The notes under the pieces were generated by a model, which was given only the letters and a program-made list of their open reading frames with translations, ran no database searches and had not been told where the DNA came from. A program made the translations under genes and the position numbers. Shown here in pieces: positions 15,615 through 25,721 of a stretch of DNA of 64,000 nt; the stretch's first letter is position 1, and each line of letters starts with the position of its first letter. This stretch comes from Clostridia bacterium (GTDB lineage Bacteria > Bacillota > Clostridia > Oscillospirales > Acutalibacteraceae), in the NCBI GenBank assembly GCA_017414965.1, contig JAFQJL010000007.1:1-64000 (forward strand), given 5' to 3'.

Positions 15615-16463
15615 ATGGAATTACTTAAAGCGGAACATTTGTCGTTCCAATATGAAAATCCGGAGGAACTGCCGATTCCGGTGTTAAGCGATATCTCGCT
15701 GACGGTGCGGCAGGGCGAATTTGTCGCTGTCCTCGGGCATAACGGTTCCGGTAAATCGACGCTTGCCAAGCATCTGAACGCGATGCTGCTGCCTACCGGC
15801 GGTAAGGTCTGGGTGGAGAATTACGATACCGCAGATGAATCGCATCTGTACGACATTCGCCGTACGGTTGGTATGGTGTTGCAAAATCCGGATAACCAGT
15901 TGGTTTCCACCATTGTGGAGGAGGACGTCGCGTTTGGGCCGGAAAATCTGGGGGTAGAACCCTCTGAGATCGCGTGCCGCGTCAACGAGGCGCTTCGACT
16001 GGTGGATATGCTGCCGTATCGCGACCACGCGGCCCATAAATTGTCGGGCGGACAGAAACAACGGGTAGCCATTGCCGGCGTGCTGGCGATGCATCCCGAT
16101 TGCTTGGTGTTGGATGAGCCGACAGCGATGCTGGATCCGAAAGGCCGTCGCGAGGTGATGGATACCATTCGTCGCTTGAATAACGAGCGCGGAATGACGG
16201 TTGTGCTGATCACGCATTATATGGAGGAGGCCGCCTCTGCCGACCGCGTGATCGTTATGGATAACGGCGCCGTCGTGATGGACGGCACGCCGCGTGAGGT
16301 GTTCTCGCAGGTCGAGGCACTTCGAGAGGTATGGTTGGACGTTCCGCAACCAACCGAATTGTGCTACGAGCTGCGTCGTGCCGGCGTTTCGCTTCCGGCG
16401 GATGTGCTGACCGTCGAGGACGCCGTAACGGCTCTCGCTGCGCTGTGGGAGGGATCGGTATGA
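15615..16463 (+). CDS. ecfA1: Energy-coupling factor transporter ATPase EcfA1
   Basis: A 282-residue ABC ATPase that powers vitamin/cofactor uptake by group II ECF transporters. Walker A GHNGSGKST, Q-loop NPDNQLV (typical of EcfA proteins), signature LSGGQKQRVAIAGVLA, Walker B CLVLDEPTAMLDP and the H-loop ITHYM are all intact. It forms a heterodimer with EcfA2 on the EcfT membrane protein. Its TGA overlaps the ATG of ecfA2 (ATGA), so translation is coupled. Substrate-binding S components are not encoded here. Confidence 0.96.
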   Translation: MELLKAEHLSFQYENPEELPIPVLSDISLTVRQGEFVAVLGHNGSGKSTLAKHLNAMLLPTGGKVWVENYDTADESHLYDIRRTVGMVLQNPDNQLVSTIVEEDVAFGPENLGVEPSEIACRVNEALRLVDMLPYRDHAAHKLSGGQKQRVAIAGVLAMHPDCLVLDEPTAMLDPKGRREVMDTIRRLNNERGMTVVLITHYMEEAASADRVIVMDNGAVVMDGTPREVFSQVEALREVWLDVPQPTELCYELRRAGVSLPADVLTVEDAVTALAALWEGSV

Positions 16464-17323
16464 GTGTATTGGAAGTCCGTAACCTCTCGGTTACCTATGC
16501 GACCGGCACGCCGTTTGAAAAGACGGCGATTCAGGGAATCAATCTCTGTTTTGAGCAAGGCGATCTGGTGGGTATCATCGGTCATACCGGCTCAGGCAAA
16601 TCCACGCTGGTGCAGACGCTAAACGGCTTGCTCCGTCCCACCGACGGGCAGGTATTGTTGGATGGCGTCGATATTTGGGAAACGCCCCAAAATATCCGTC
16701 AAGTTCGTTTCCGTGTCGGCTTGGTGTTCCAATATCCGGAGCATCAGTTGTTTGAGGAAACCTGCTATAAAGACATCGCGTTTGGCCCGAAGAATATGGG
16801 CTTAAGCGCAGAAGAGATTGATGCGCGCGTTCGCGAAGCGGCGGCGTATGTCGATCTCAAACCGTCGCTGCTTGAAAAATCGCCGTTTGATCTGTCGGGC
16901 GGCGAGAAGCGCCGCGTGGCGATCGCCGGTGTGATGGCGATGCGTCCGGAAATTCTGATTTTAGATGAACCGACCGCCGGCTTGGATCCCAAGGGACGCG
17001 ACACCATTCTGCGTCAGATTCGCGCGTATCGCGACGAAAATCACGCTACGGTGTTGTTGGTTTCTCATAGTATGGAAGACGTTGCCCGCGTGGCCGATCG
17101 GGTGCTGGTGATGGATCACGGCGAGGTCGCGATGTATGACGACACACCGGCGGTGTTTGCTCGCGCAGAGGAACTGGGCAAGCGCGGCTTGTCCGTTCCG
17201 GCGGTCACACGGGTGTTTGCCGGACTCCGCGAGCGCGGATTACCGTTGCCGGAAAACGCCTATACGGTCGAGCAAGCGGTGGCAATGCTGCTGCCGCACC
17301 TCCGCAAAGGAGGTGACCGCTGA
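16460..17323 (+). CDS. ecfA2: Energy-coupling factor transporter ATPase EcfA2
   Basis: A 287-residue ABC ATPase partner of EcfA1. The start at 16460 (overlapping the ecfA1 stop) gives the standard MSVLEVRNLSVTYATGTPFE beginning. Motifs: Walker A GHTGSGKST, Q-loop YPEHQLFEE, signature LSGGEKRRVAIAGVMA, Walker B ILILDEPTAGLDP, H-loop VSHSM. The open frame extends upstream to 16331, but that part lies inside ecfA1 and has no RBS. The stop overlaps the ecfT start codon by one base. Confidence 0.96.
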   Translation: MSVLEVRNLSVTYATGTPFEKTAIQGINLCFEQGDLVGIIGHTGSGKSTLVQTLNGLLRPTDGQVLLDGVDIWETPQNIRQVRFRVGLVFQYPEHQLFEETCYKDIAFGPKNMGLSAEEIDARVREAAAYVDLKPSLLEKSPFDLSGGEKRRVAIAGVMAMRPEILILDEPTAGLDPKGRDTILRQIRAYRDENHATVLLVSHSMEDVARVADRVLVMDHGEVAMYDDTPAVFARAEELGKRGLSVPAVTRVFAGLRERGLPLPENAYTVEQAVAMLLPHLRKGGDR

Positions 17324-18141
17324 TGCTGTCGGATATTACCATCGGCCAATTCTTTCCGGGGAATTCTCCGCTTCATCGGATGGATCCGCGCGTAAAATTG
17401 GTGGTTATTTTCGCTTACATTGTGCTGATTTTCGTGCCGCAGAACTGGGCGGGGCTCGGCGTGTGTGTGGCGTATTTGTTGGCCGGCTTGTTGATTTCCG
17501 GTCTGCCGGCTCGTCTGCTGCTTCGCAGCATCAAACCGATCGTGCCGCTGATCGTGCTGACGACCGTCTTAAACGTTTTCTATATCTCCGGTGGCGAGAC
17601 GCTGGTGAAATGGAATTTTATCCACATTACCACCGGCGGCGTCAACAACGCGATCTTTATCGCCGTGCGCATTGTCGCGCTGATTATGGGAAGCTCGCTG
17701 TTGACCTACACCACCTCGCCGACCACGTTGACAGACGCTTTGGAACGGCTGATGTCGCCGTTGAAAGTGTTGCGGATAAACGTACACGAGATCTCGATGA
17801 TGATGACCATCGCGCTGCGGTTTATCCCCACGCTGATTGAAGAAACGGATAAAATTATGGCCGCGCAGAAAGCGCGTGGCGCCGATCTGGAAAGCGGAGG
17901 TCTGGTCCAGCGCGTCAAAGCGCTGGTGCCGGTGCTGATCCCGTTGTTTGTGTCGGCGTTTCGGCGCGCTTGCGATCTGGCGACGGCGATGGAATGCCGC
18001 TGTTACCACGGCGGCGACGGTCGCACCCGTATGAAGCAAATGAAAATGCGCCGATCGGACGGTGTGTTTCTGGCATCGACGGTGTTGTTGTGCGCCGTTG
18101 TGATTTTGCTCAATATCTTGCTGGCCAGTAGTTTGGCTTGA
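17323..18141 (+). CDS. ecfT: Energy-coupling factor transmembrane protein EcfT
   Basis: A 272-residue integral membrane scaffold joining EcfA1/EcfA2 to exchangeable S components. It begins MLSDITIGQFFPGNSPLHRM with the family motif DPRVKL, has several hydrophobic segments, and carries the two coupling-helix signatures, here QKARGADLESGG and AMECRCYHGG (the A-R-G type motifs that contact the ATPases). The strong RBS aaaggaggtg lies in the end of ecfA2. truA follows 24 bases downstream, the gene order common in Firmicutes. Confidence 0.95.
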   Translation: MLSDITIGQFFPGNSPLHRMDPRVKLVVIFAYIVLIFVPQNWAGLGVCVAYLLAGLLISGLPARLLLRSIKPIVPLIVLTTVLNVFYISGGETLVKWNFIHITTGGVNNAIFIAVRIVALIMGSSLLTYTTSPTTLTDALERLMSPLKVLRINVHEISMMMTIALRFIPTLIEETDKIMAAQKARGADLESGGLVQRVKALVPVLIPLFVSAFRRACDLATAMECRCYHGGDGRTRMKQMKMRRSDGVFLASTVLLCAVVILLNILLASSLA

Positions 18142-18165
18142 TTTTCACAGAAAGGAACATCCGCT

Positions 18166-18912
18166 ATGACACGTCTGTTGCTCACCCTGCGATATAACGG
18201 CGCCGCTTTTCACGGTTGGCAGGTCCAACCGAACGCCGTCACGGTGCAATCGACGTTGCAAGACGCCATCGAACAACTGACCGGCGTCCGATCCGGCGTG
18301 ATCGGATGCTCGCGCACCGATGCCGGTGTCAGCGCGGAAATGTTCTGCTGTACGTTTGATACGGAATGCCCGCTTCGCGGCGAGAAATTGCTAGCGGGCT
18401 TAAACGCCCATTTGCCGCGCGAGGTCGCCGCCTATGCGGTGACCGAGGTAGCGCCGGATTTTCATCCGCGCTATGCCGCCCGCGGCAAGCGATATGTCTA
18501 TCGTATCTGGAACGGGCGCCAGCGCCATCCTCTGTGGGAAGGGCGCGCGTGGCACATCAATCGATCGCTGGATGAGAAACGGATGAACGCCGCCGCCGAT
18601 TTGCTGTGCGGCACGCACGACTTTGCGGCGTTTTGTTCAGCCGGCAGCGCGGTGGAGGATACCATCCGCACGGTCTCGCGTGCCGAGGTAACGCGGGACG
18701 GCGATATGGTGACCTTCACGGTGGAAGCGGATGGATTTTTATACAATATGGTGCGTATTATGGTAGGGACGCTGGTGGAGATCAGCGAAGGTCGTTTGAC
18801 CGAATCGGATCTGACGGCCGCCCTGCGTACCGGCAATCGGGAATTGGCCGGCCGAACGGCTCCGCCGGACGGGCTGATTCTGGCGCGCGTGTTTTACGGA
18901 GAGGGGGAGTGA
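18166..18912 (+). CDS. truA: tRNA pseudouridine(38-40) synthase TruA
   Basis: 248 residues. It isomerises uridines 38-40 in the anticodon arm of tRNAs. The catalytic-aspartate motif is clear (GCSRTDAGVSA), as are the N-terminal LRYNGAAFHGWQVQPNAVTV, the RYVYRIWNG region and the C-terminal FLYNMVRIMVGTLVEI. Length is typical. RBS aaaggaac precedes the start. It closes the ecfA1-ecfA2-ecfT-truA cluster; a GTG-started membrane protein follows within 4 bases. Confidence 0.97.
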   Translation: MTRLLLTLRYNGAAFHGWQVQPNAVTVQSTLQDAIEQLTGVRSGVIGCSRTDAGVSAEMFCCTFDTECPLRGEKLLAGLNAHLPREVAAYAVTEVAPDFHPRYAARGKRYVYRIWNGRQRHPLWEGRAWHINRSLDEKRMNAAADLLCGTHDFAAFCSAGSAVEDTIRTVSRAEVTRDGDMVTFTVEADGFLYNMVRIMVGTLVEISEGRLTESDLTAALRTGNRELAGRTAPPDGLILARVFYGEGE

Positions 18913-18915
18913 TCG

Positions 18916-20154
18916 GTGGCTCGGAAAGAAGATATTATGATCCGTCGCCGTAAAAAGGTGATGCCGGGCGAGCCGCCCAAGCGCTCCACCGAAGAACCGA
19001 TCGAGCATCGCACCGCGGCGGATCGCCGCAACGGTCGCCGCAAGAAACAGCGCCGTCGGTTGCTGAAACGAATGCTTGCGTTCGTGCTTGCGGTCGTGGT
19101 GGTGTTCACGCTGTGGATCAACTGGGATGTGTTAAACCCCGAATACGTGTGGACGTGGGTGAAATTGCAAGTGACCGGTGGCGACACCGGTGACGGCTTC
19201 CCGCACGATATCGAGGGCAACACGGTGGTGGATATGGATACCGTTGGTCAGCAACTGTGTGTGCTGACGGACAGCTATCTGTTGATGTTTAACAGTACCG
19301 CCGGTGAGACGGTGCGCCGCCCGTGCGCATTTGCCAAGCCGGCGTTGGATACAGCCGGAAAATATGCGCTGGTGTCCGAGATTGGCGGTAAGCGCATCCG
19401 TCTGGAAACGCTTTCCAAGACCAAACTGGAAGTACAGACCGAAGCCCCGATTGTCGCCGCTTCGGTGGCGGAAAACGGCAGCTTTGCGGTGGTGGTGGAA
19501 TCCACCTCCTATCAATCGGAGGTATGGGTGTATAACGCCTCCGGTAAGCAGAAATATCATTGGTCCAGCGCCTCTATGCTGGTAATGGACGTCGCCTTGG
19601 ACGGAAACACCATGGCGGTGATCGGTACCAATGTCGCCAACGGCGCATTGCAATCCGAACTGTTGGTGATGAACATCACCTCCGAGGGCGATCCGATCCG
19701 CACGACTGTGCCGGATACACTGCTTCACGAGGTACATATTTTCTCCGACGGTCGCATCGCGGCCGTGGGCGACACCTCTTCGCTGATGTACATTTCCGAA
19801 AAGAAGCAAGAGACCATTCGCTATCAGGATCGTCGGTTGCTCGGCTACGCCTTTTCCGGCAAACGACTGGGCTTGCTGCTGGGTAGCCACGGTGCAAAAT
19901 CCGGCGGTATTTTACAGTCCTGCAACACCTCGGGTGAAGCGGTGTTTACGGTGCCGTTTTCCGGCGCGCAACGATGGATGGATGCCGATAACAGCGGCGG
20001 ATATCTGTTGCTGACGTCCGAGGGCTTGTCCCACATCACCTCCACCGGTCGCACCAACGGTAAGGGCCTGTTTGCCGACGGTATGCGCGTCACCACCTTT
20101 AACCGACAAGCTGTGGTGCTGGGATTGACAAAAATGGAAGCAATTACATACTGA
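18916..20154 (+). CDS. Membrane-anchored beta-propeller-like protein (DUF5711-like)
   Basis: A 412-residue protein beginning with GTG. Residues 1-51 are very basic (RRRKK, RRNGRRKKQRRR), followed by one transmembrane segment at about 52-68, so the remainder faces outward. The extracellular part consists of repeated beta strands of propeller character (VVDMDTVGQQLCVLTDSYLL; GSFAVVVEST; GNTMAVIGTN; GGYLLLTSEG). This architecture matches the DUF5711 family of Clostridia as I recall it; no catalytic motif is evident. It is expressed with truA (gap 3 bases) and the CvpA-like gene 25 bases downstream. Function unknown. Confidence 0.65.
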   Translation: MARKEDIMIRRRKKVMPGEPPKRSTEEPIEHRTAADRRNGRRKKQRRRLLKRMLAFVLAVVVVFTLWINWDVLNPEYVWTWVKLQVTGGDTGDGFPHDIEGNTVVDMDTVGQQLCVLTDSYLLMFNSTAGETVRRPCAFAKPALDTAGKYALVSEIGGKRIRLETLSKTKLEVQTEAPIVAASVAENGSFAVVVESTSYQSEVWVYNASGKQKYHWSSASMLVMDVALDGNTMAVIGTNVANGALQSELLVMNITSEGDPIRTTVPDTLLHEVHIFSDGRIAAVGDTSSLMYISEKKQETIRYQDRRLLGYAFSGKRLGLLLGSHGAKSGGILQSCNTSGEAVFTVPFSGAQRWMDADNSGGYLLLTSEGLSHITSTGRTNGKGLFADGMRVTTFNRQAVVLGLTKMEAITY

Positions 20155-20179
20155 TATCATTTCAAAAGGAGTGAAAACT

Positions 20180-20929
20180 ATGTCTTGGGTATGGGATCTG
20201 ATCACGGTTGCGCTGTTTGCGCTGATGATTTTCAAGGCGTGGAAGGACGGTTTCTTCAAGACGCTTATCAATCTGGTTTCGTGGATCTTGGCGCTGGTGT
20301 TGTCGGTGCTGCTGTCCACGCCGATCGCCACGTGGATCTTTGATACGTTTATCCGTACCAACCTGACCACGCGCATCGCCGAGGAATTTGCCAAGGCGAC
20401 CGATCTGTCGGCGTTTGTGCAGGGTTGGGAAGAAACACTGGCGGCGTTTCCGGAAACGGTGAGAAATTTTCTCGGCATGGAATCCGGCTCGATGTTGAGT
20501 GGCTTGGACCTCACCTCCACGGGTGAGGCGGTCGCTACGCAGATGGTGGATACCATCATCGCACCGTTGGCGATTTTGCTGATCAGCTTGGTGTGCGTCA
20601 CCGTGTTGTTTGTGGTGCTGACTTTTGTGCTCAGCATCGTGGCGAATTTGGTCGGAAAAGTCTGCAAACTGCCGGTTCTCCGTCAGGTTGACCGTACCCT
20701 TGGCTTGCTTCTGGGCTTGATCAAAGGCGTGCTGGCAGCGGCGGTGTTTGCTTTTATTGTGCAGGCGCTGTGCAGCGGCAACCTGATCGATGGCGTTTTG
20801 TCCACCGATGTTTATAACGATACGATTGTCGTCAGTACGGTCGTCAACGTCCTGTCCGTGTTGTCGGTACAGGGAGTTCCGCTTTCCGATCTGACGGATT
20901 TTGTCGCAATTACCAACGTTTTAAATTGA
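20180..20929 (+). CDS. CvpA-family membrane protein
   Basis: A 249-residue protein. ATG 20180 is chosen because aaaagga lies 9 bases upstream; the GTG at 20171 is too close to it. The N-terminus (MSWVWDLITVALFALMIFKA, WKDGFFKTLINLVSWILAL) matches the CvpA fold: a first helix, a G-rich turn and a second helix. Further helices lie at about 135-165 and 180-200. CvpA proteins are implicated in colicin V export in E. coli and in envelope homeostasis elsewhere; the role here is unproven. It is followed by pgsA after 13 bases. Confidence 0.7.
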   Translation: MSWVWDLITVALFALMIFKAWKDGFFKTLINLVSWILALVLSVLLSTPIATWIFDTFIRTNLTTRIAEEFAKATDLSAFVQGWEETLAAFPETVRNFLGMESGSMLSGLDLTSTGEAVATQMVDTIIAPLAILLISLVCVTVLFVVLTFVLSIVANLVGKVCKLPVLRQVDRTLGLLLGLIKGVLAAAVFAFIVQALCSGNLIDGVLSTDVYNDTIVVSTVVNVLSVLSVQGVPLSDLTDFVAITNVLN

Positions 20930-20942
20930 GGTGGCTTAGCAC

Positions 20943-21506
20943 ATGATTAAGATCAAATGGGAATGGACCATTCCCAATGCATTATCGTTGTTTCGTATCG
21001 CACTGATTCCGGCTATGGCCGCCAGTTATTTGACCGACTGCGATCTGTGGATTCCGGCGCTTTTGCTGGTGCTGTCGGGCTTGACGGATCTGTTTGACGG
21101 TGTGATCGCGCGTCGCTTTAACCAGATCTCCGAGATCGGCAAACTGCTCGATCCGTTGGCGGACAAGCTCACGCAAGTGACGGTAGTGGTCTGCTTGGCG
21201 GTCAACTATCCGCCGTTGTGGTGGCTGGTTGCGATCGTTTTTGTCAAGGAACTGCTGCAGGCGATTGGCGGTTTTTTGCTGATCAACAAGCTGGACGGCG
21301 AAGTGACTGCTGCCAAATGGTTCGGTAAGGTGACCACTGCGCTGTTTTACGTGGTAATGGTGGCGCTGGTGGTGTTCCCCAATATGTCCGATGCACTGCA
21401 ATGGAGTATGATCGGCGGTGTGGCGATCTGTATGATCTGCACGTTTTTCGGTTATCTCAGAACCTATTTTTCCCTTCGCAAGAATGCGAAGAAACGCGAG
21501 GATTAA
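20943..21506 (+). CDS. pgsA: CDP-diacylglycerol-glycerol-3-phosphate 3-phosphatidyltransferase
   Basis: A 187-residue membrane enzyme making phosphatidylglycerol phosphate. It has the CDP-alcohol phosphatidyltransferase signature with its acidic residues (SGLTDLFDGVIARRFNQ, then GKLLDPLADKL: D, DG, AR, G, D, D), preceded by WTIPNALSLFRIALIP. Four or more hydrophobic helices are visible. Length is typical. It sits between the CvpA-like gene and the ClpE-like unfoldase gene in a + strand run with short gaps. Confidence 0.95.
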   Translation: MIKIKWEWTIPNALSLFRIALIPAMAASYLTDCDLWIPALLLVLSGLTDLFDGVIARRFNQISEIGKLLDPLADKLTQVTVVVCLAVNYPPLWWLVAIVFVKELLQAIGGFLLINKLDGEVTAAKWFGKVTTALFYVVMVALVVFPNMSDALQWSMIGGVAICMICTFFGYLRTYFSLRKNAKKRED

Positions 21507-21521
21507 AGGAGTCTTTTTAGC

Positions 21522-23858
21522 ATGATTTGTTCCCGTTGTAAAAAACGCTCGGCGGTGGTGTTTATCACGCGCATGGAGGAGGGGAAGACCATCAACGATG
21601 GTCTGTGCCTGTTTTGCGCGCGCGAGTTAAACATCAAGCCGATCAACGATCTGATGGACAAAATGGGTCTGACCGATGAGGATCTGGAACAGATGTCCGG
21701 TCAGCTCGGCGATATGATGAATATGCTCGGTATGAACGAGAACGGCGAGCCTATCGACGAAACCGGCGAAGAACTGGTGGGCGAGGAGGTCGACGAAGAC
21801 GGCACCGACAACGGCGACGCTTTCAAGCCGGGTGGCGCGGCGACGTTTCCGCTGATGCGCAATTTCTTCTCCGGCGCGATGGGCGGCGAGCAGGCAAGCG
21901 CCCCAGCCGACAAGAAAGCACCGAAGGGTCGCGGCAAAAAAGCGGACAAACGCCGCTTTTTGACGCAGTATTGTACCGATCTTACCCACAAAGCGAGAAG
22001 CGGCCAGATCGACACGGTCATTGGTCGCGACCGTGAGATTTATCGCGTCATTCAGATACTGTCCCGCCGTACCAAGAATAACCCCTGCCTGATCGGCGAG
22101 CCGGGTGTCGGTAAGACGGCCATTGCCGAGGGCTTGGCCTTGCGCATTGCGGCTGGCGACGTGCCGTATCGTCTGCGCGGCAAGGAGATTCACCTGCTGG
22201 ACCTGACCGCGTTGGTGGCCGGCACGCAGTTCCGCGGTCAGTTCGAGAGCCGCATCAAAGGCTTGATCGACGAGGTGCGCGCGGAGGGCAACATCATTCT
22301 GTTTATTGATGAAGTGCACACGTTGTCCGGCACCGGCGACTCGGAGGGCAGTATGTCGGCCGCCAACATCTTAAAGCCGGCGCTTTCCCGCGGTGAGATT
22401 CAGGTGATCGGTGCCACCACTTTCTCGGAATACCGCAAATATATTGAAAAAGACGCGGCACTGGAACGTCGCTTCCAGCCGGTTACGGTGGAAGAACCGT
22501 CCATTGCCGATGCCACCGAGATGCTTTTGGGCATTCGCTCGTTTTATGAAACCTTCCACGGTGTCAAGCTGTCGGAGGATATCGTTCGTCGCGCCGTGGC
22601 GCTTTCCGAGCGGTATATTACCGACCGTTTCCTGCCGGATAAGGCGATCGATATGATCGACGAGGCGTGTGCGGCGGCGGCTCTCCGCAACAAAACGGCG
22701 GATACCTACGCCGAACTGCAAAAGCAGTTGGCACAGCTGCAATCCGACGAGCTCAAGCAGACCGAAGCGGAGAACGTGGATTACGAGGCGCTGTCGGCGG
22801 TGCGCAGCGAACTGATGCGCGTACAGCAGCAGGCGGATGCCATTAAAGAAGCCGCCACCGAAGCGCCGGTCACCGAGGACGATCTGGCGCACGTGGTGGA
22901 GCTGTGGACCGGTATTCCGGCCTCCAAAGTGCAGGAAAGCACCCTGCCGAAGCTGGCAGGATTGGACGAAGCGTTGCGCGCGCACATCAAAGGACAGGAC
23001 GAGGCTGTTCGTTTGGTGTCGGCGGCGATCCGCCGCACGAGAGTGCAGATCTCACCGCGTCGTCGTCCGGCATCCTTCATTTTTGTCGGTCCCACCGGCG
23101 TGGGTAAGACCGAACTGGTCAAGGTGCTCACCAACCAGTTGTTTGATACGCCGGATGCGCTCATTCGGTTGGATATGTCCGAATATATGGAGAAATATGC
23201 TGCCTCGCGGATCTTGGGCTCGCCACCCGGATACGTCGGATACGACGAAGCCGGTCAGCTGACCGAAAAGGTGCGCCGCAAGCCGTATTCGGTGGTGTTG
23301 TTTGACGAGATCGAAAAAGCCCATCCCGATGTGCTCAATATCCTGTTGCAGATCTTGGATGAAGGCCGTGTGACCGATTCGCACGGTCGAGTGGTTAATT
23401 TTGAAAACACCGTGATCGTGATGACCTCCAATGCCGGCAGTAACAATACCGAAAACCTGCTCGGCTTCGGTCGGACGGCACGGGAAGGCTCGCGTGATAA
23501 AGCGATGAAAGCGCTCTCCGAATTCCTGCGACCGGAGTTTCTAAGCCGCGTGGACGAGATTGTTTGCTTCGATCCGCTGTCGGGGGATACGTTTAGGGAA
23601 ATCTCCGGCTTGATGCTGGGTGAACTCTGCGAGCCTCTGTCTGAAAAGGGAATTACCTTTACGTGGAGTAAAGAAGTAGAGGAATGGTTGGCCGCCCGTT
23701 CGGTGGACGGTAAGCGCGGCGCGCGCGATCTGCGCGCCACCATTCGTCGCCACGTGGAGGATCCGGTGGCACTGATGCTGGTAGAGCGTTGGGAAAATCC
23801 GCCGCACGCGATCTCACTGGCGCTGAAAGACGACGACATCCACATTCAAGCAGAATAA
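21522..23858 (+). CDS. ClpE-like AAA+ unfoldase with N-terminal zinc finger
   Basis: 778 residues. Instead of the Clp N domain of ClpA/ClpC it has a four-cysteine zinc-binding start (C3, C6, C29, C32), as in ClpE and McsA. An acidic, glycine-rich linker leads to AAA-1 (Walker A GEPGVGKT, Walker [10 protein letters not shown]), a short coiled middle domain (about 400-450) and AAA-2 (Walker [10 protein letters not shown], Walker [13 protein letters not shown]). The NLLGFG loop near residue 647 is the ClpP-docking type, so it probably feeds ClpP. It should unfold damaged proteins using ATP. No ctsR, mcsA or mcsB lies beside it, and no CtsR-type heptad repeat was recognised upstream. Confidence 0.9.
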   Translation: MICSRCKKRSAVVFITRMEEGKTINDGLCLFCARELNIKPINDLMDKMGLTDEDLEQMSGQLGDMMNMLGMNENGEPIDETGEELVGEEVDEDGTDNGDAFKPGGAATFPLMRNFFSGAMGGEQASAPADKKAPKGRGKKADKRRFLTQYCTDLTHKARSGQIDTVIGRDREIYRVIQILSRRTKNNPCLIGEPGVGKTAIAEGLALRIAAGDVPYRLRGKEIHLLDLTALVAGTQFRGQFESRIKGLIDEVRAEGNIILFIDEVHTLSGTGDSEGSMSAANILKPALSRGEIQVIGATTFSEYRKYIEKDAALERRFQPVTVEEPSIADATEMLLGIRSFYETFHGVKLSEDIVRRAVALSERYITDRFLPDKAIDMIDEACAAAALRNKTADTYAELQKQLAQLQSDELKQTEAENVDYEALSAVRSELMRVQQQADAIKEAATEAPVTEDDLAHVVELWTGIPASKVQESTLPKLAGLDEALRAHIKGQDEAVRLVSAAIRRTRVQISPRRRPASFIFVGPTGVGKTELVKVLTNQLFDTPDALIRLDMSEYMEKYAASRILGSPPGYVGYDEAGQLTEKVRRKPYSVVLFDEIEKAHPDVLNILLQILDEGRVTDSHGRVVNFENTVIVMTSNAGSNNTENLLGFGRTAREGSRDKAMKALSEFLRPEFLSRVDEIVCFDPLSGDTFREISGLMLGELCEPLSEKGITFTWSKEVEEWLAARSVDGKRGARDLRATIRRHVEDPVALMLVERWENPPHAISLALKDDDIHIQAE

Positions 23859-23873
23859 TAGGGGGGTAGGTTT

Positions 23874-24149
23874 ATGTTATACAGAAAAGACTTTCGCCAA
23901 CCCTTGTATTATCAAAACGGCAATCCGCTGACCGGCAGTGACGGCAATCTGCGGTTTTGCGTGGCACCGGTCAAGACCGATGCGGACGGCAACCCCATTA
24001 AACAGCCGCAGGATCTGCTGGTAACGGTGTGGCCGGGTCCCTATTGCATGGAGGCAACCGCCGAGGAACTCAAACAACAGAACGTGTTTGCCCTCAGCGA
24101 AGAAGGCCTGTGCGACGCGGTTGCGTGGTTGAATACGGTTGAAGTGTAA
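23874..24149 (+). CDS. Small protein of unknown function (91 aa)
   Basis: It starts 15 bases after the ClpE-like gene with RBS aggggggt, so it is probably co-transcribed. The sequence (MLYRKDFRQPLYYQNGNPLT ... VTVWPGPYCMEATAEE) is soluble, lacks a signal peptide or membrane helix, and contains a central DADGNPI turn. I do not recognise a named domain. Codon use matches the neighbours. A strong bidirectional terminator follows. Confidence 0.7.
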   Translation: MLYRKDFRQPLYYQNGNPLTGSDGNLRFCVAPVKTDADGNPIKQPQDLLVTVWPGPYCMEATAEELKQQNVFALSEEGLCDAVAWLNTVEV

Positions 24150-24167
24150 ATGAATATACCTTTATAG

Positions 24168-24205
24168 AAAAAGGGCTCGAACGGATTTCCGTTCGAGCCC
24201 TTTTT
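24168..24205. terminator. Bidirectional terminator between the ClpE-like operon and murC
   Basis: A perfect 17-bp stem (aaaaagggctcgaacgg and its complement) around attt; it has A and T runs on both sides and serves converging transcripts. Confidence 0.92.
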
Positions 24206-24215
24206 GTTGCTGTTT

Positions 24216-25595
24216 TTACTTTTTTTCCAGTTCTGCCACGATCATGCGTGCGCATTTATAAACGTCGCCGCCGCCCATGCTGACAACCAGATCTCCCGGC
24301 TGCACGTGGGAGACCACATAATCGGTGATTCCCTTAAAATCGGGGATGTGAATACCGTTTTGCATTTGCTCGGTGATCTGCTCAGCATACACGTTCCACG
24401 TGTTGACCTCGCGCGAGCCCATAATATCGCTCACCACGGCGATATCTGCCACCGATAAGGCGGTGGCGAAATCGTCCAGCAACCGCGCGGTGCGGGAGAA
24501 GGTAAACGGCTGGAATACCGCCCACACGCGGTTAAACGGCATTTGCTTGGCGGTGGACAGCGTCGCTTGAATCTCGGTCGGATGATGCGCGTAATCGTCT
24601 ACGACCGTCACGCCGCCGAATTCGCCGAGGATCTCAAATCGCCGTCCGGCGCCTCGAAAATGCAACAATCCGTCGGCGATCTCCGCCGGAGTCGCACCGC
24701 ACAGCGTTGCCGCAGCGGCGGCGCCCACGGAGTTGGCGATGTTGTGTACCCCGGGCACACCGAGCCGCACGTGCGTGATCATGCGATCGCCGCAGAACAG
24801 ATCGTATTCGCCATATGCACCGTTTATTTGCGCGTTGACAGCGTGCCACTCGGCAGCATCGGTCAGACTGTAAGAAATGAGCTTTTCGGCCGGCACGTCG
24901 GCCAATGCCCGACAGGTATTGGCGTCGTCGGCGTTGTAAATGATCTTGCCGGTGGTCTGTGAAGCAAAGGTCGCAAACGATCGGATCACGCCGTCCAAAT
25001 CCCCGAAAAATTCCAAGTGATCGGCGTCAACGTTTAGAATCAGTGAGATCGCCGGTTGCATTTCGAGATAGTGATTTTGAAACTCGCACGCCTCACAGAT
25101 CATCGTGTCGGATTGTCCGGCGCGTCCGTTTGCCTGAATCAGCGGCAACCGACCGCCGATAAACAGCGTCGGATCCTTGTCCGCCTCCAGCAAGATCTGC
25201 GAGATCATCGAGGTGACGGTGGTTTTGCCGTGTGTGCCGGCAACCGCCACGGTGTTTGAAAACCGTTTGGAGATCATGCCCAGCAGTTTGGCGCGTTCAA
25301 TCAGCGGAATACCGGCTTCTCTGGCGGCGATCAACTCAGGATTGTCCTGCGAGACCGCCGAGGTATACACCAGCATTTCGGCACCGTTCACGTTTTCGGC
25401 ACGGTGACCGATCTGGACGCTCACGCGCTCCAACTGCGAGATGCGTTTGATGTTATCCGATTCGTTGTTGTCCGAGCCGGTAATGGTATAGCCGAGGGTA
25501 TGCAGGATCTCCACCAGCGGACTCATACCGCTGCCGCCGATTCCCACAAAGTGGATATGCGAAACATCGTGTAAAATATCCGAATTAAGCGACAT
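24216..25595 (-). CDS. murC: UDP-N-acetylmuramate-L-alanine ligase
   Basis: A 459-residue cytoplasmic Mur ligase that adds L-alanine to UDP-MurNAc in peptidoglycan synthesis. The N-terminal nucleotide-binding motif is HFVGIGGSGMSPL, the ATP-binding motif GTHGKTTVTSM, and the central ligase motifs NVDADHLEFFGD, PGVHNIANSVGAAA and DDYAHHPTEI are present. Length is typical. It stands alone; its promoter region shows TATAAT on the - strand at 25626-25631 with only a weak -35. It converges on the ClpE-like operon. Confidence 0.97.
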   Translation of the reverse strand: MSLNSDILHDVSHIHFVGIGGSGMSPLVEILHTLGYTITGSDNNESDNIKRISQLERVSVQIGHRAENVNGAEMLVYTSAVSQDNPELIAAREAGIPLIERAKLLGMISKRFSNTVAVAGTHGKTTVTSMISQILLEADKDPTLFIGGRLPLIQANGRAGQSDTMICEACEFQNHYLEMQPAISLILNVDADHLEFFGDLDGVIRSFATFASQTTGKIIYNADDANTCRALADVPAEKLISYSLTDAAEWHAVNAQINGAYGEYDLFCGDRMITHVRLGVPGVHNIANSVGAAAAATLCGATPAEIADGLLHFRGAGRRFEILGEFGGVTVVDDYAHHPTEIQATLSTAKQMPFNRVWAVFQPFTFSRTARLLDDFATALSVADIAVVSDIMGSREVNTWNVYAEQITEQMQNGIHIPDFKGITDYVVSHVQPGDLVVSMGGGDVYKCARMIVAELEKK

Positions 25596-25721
25596 ATCGT
25601 TCCTCCGTTCACATAATACACCTATATTATACAGCCAAACACACGAAAAGAAAACCCTTATTTTCGCATTTTACAAAATATTTTGAAACCTTTGTCCAGC
25701 CGACAACATCCGCCAACCGGA

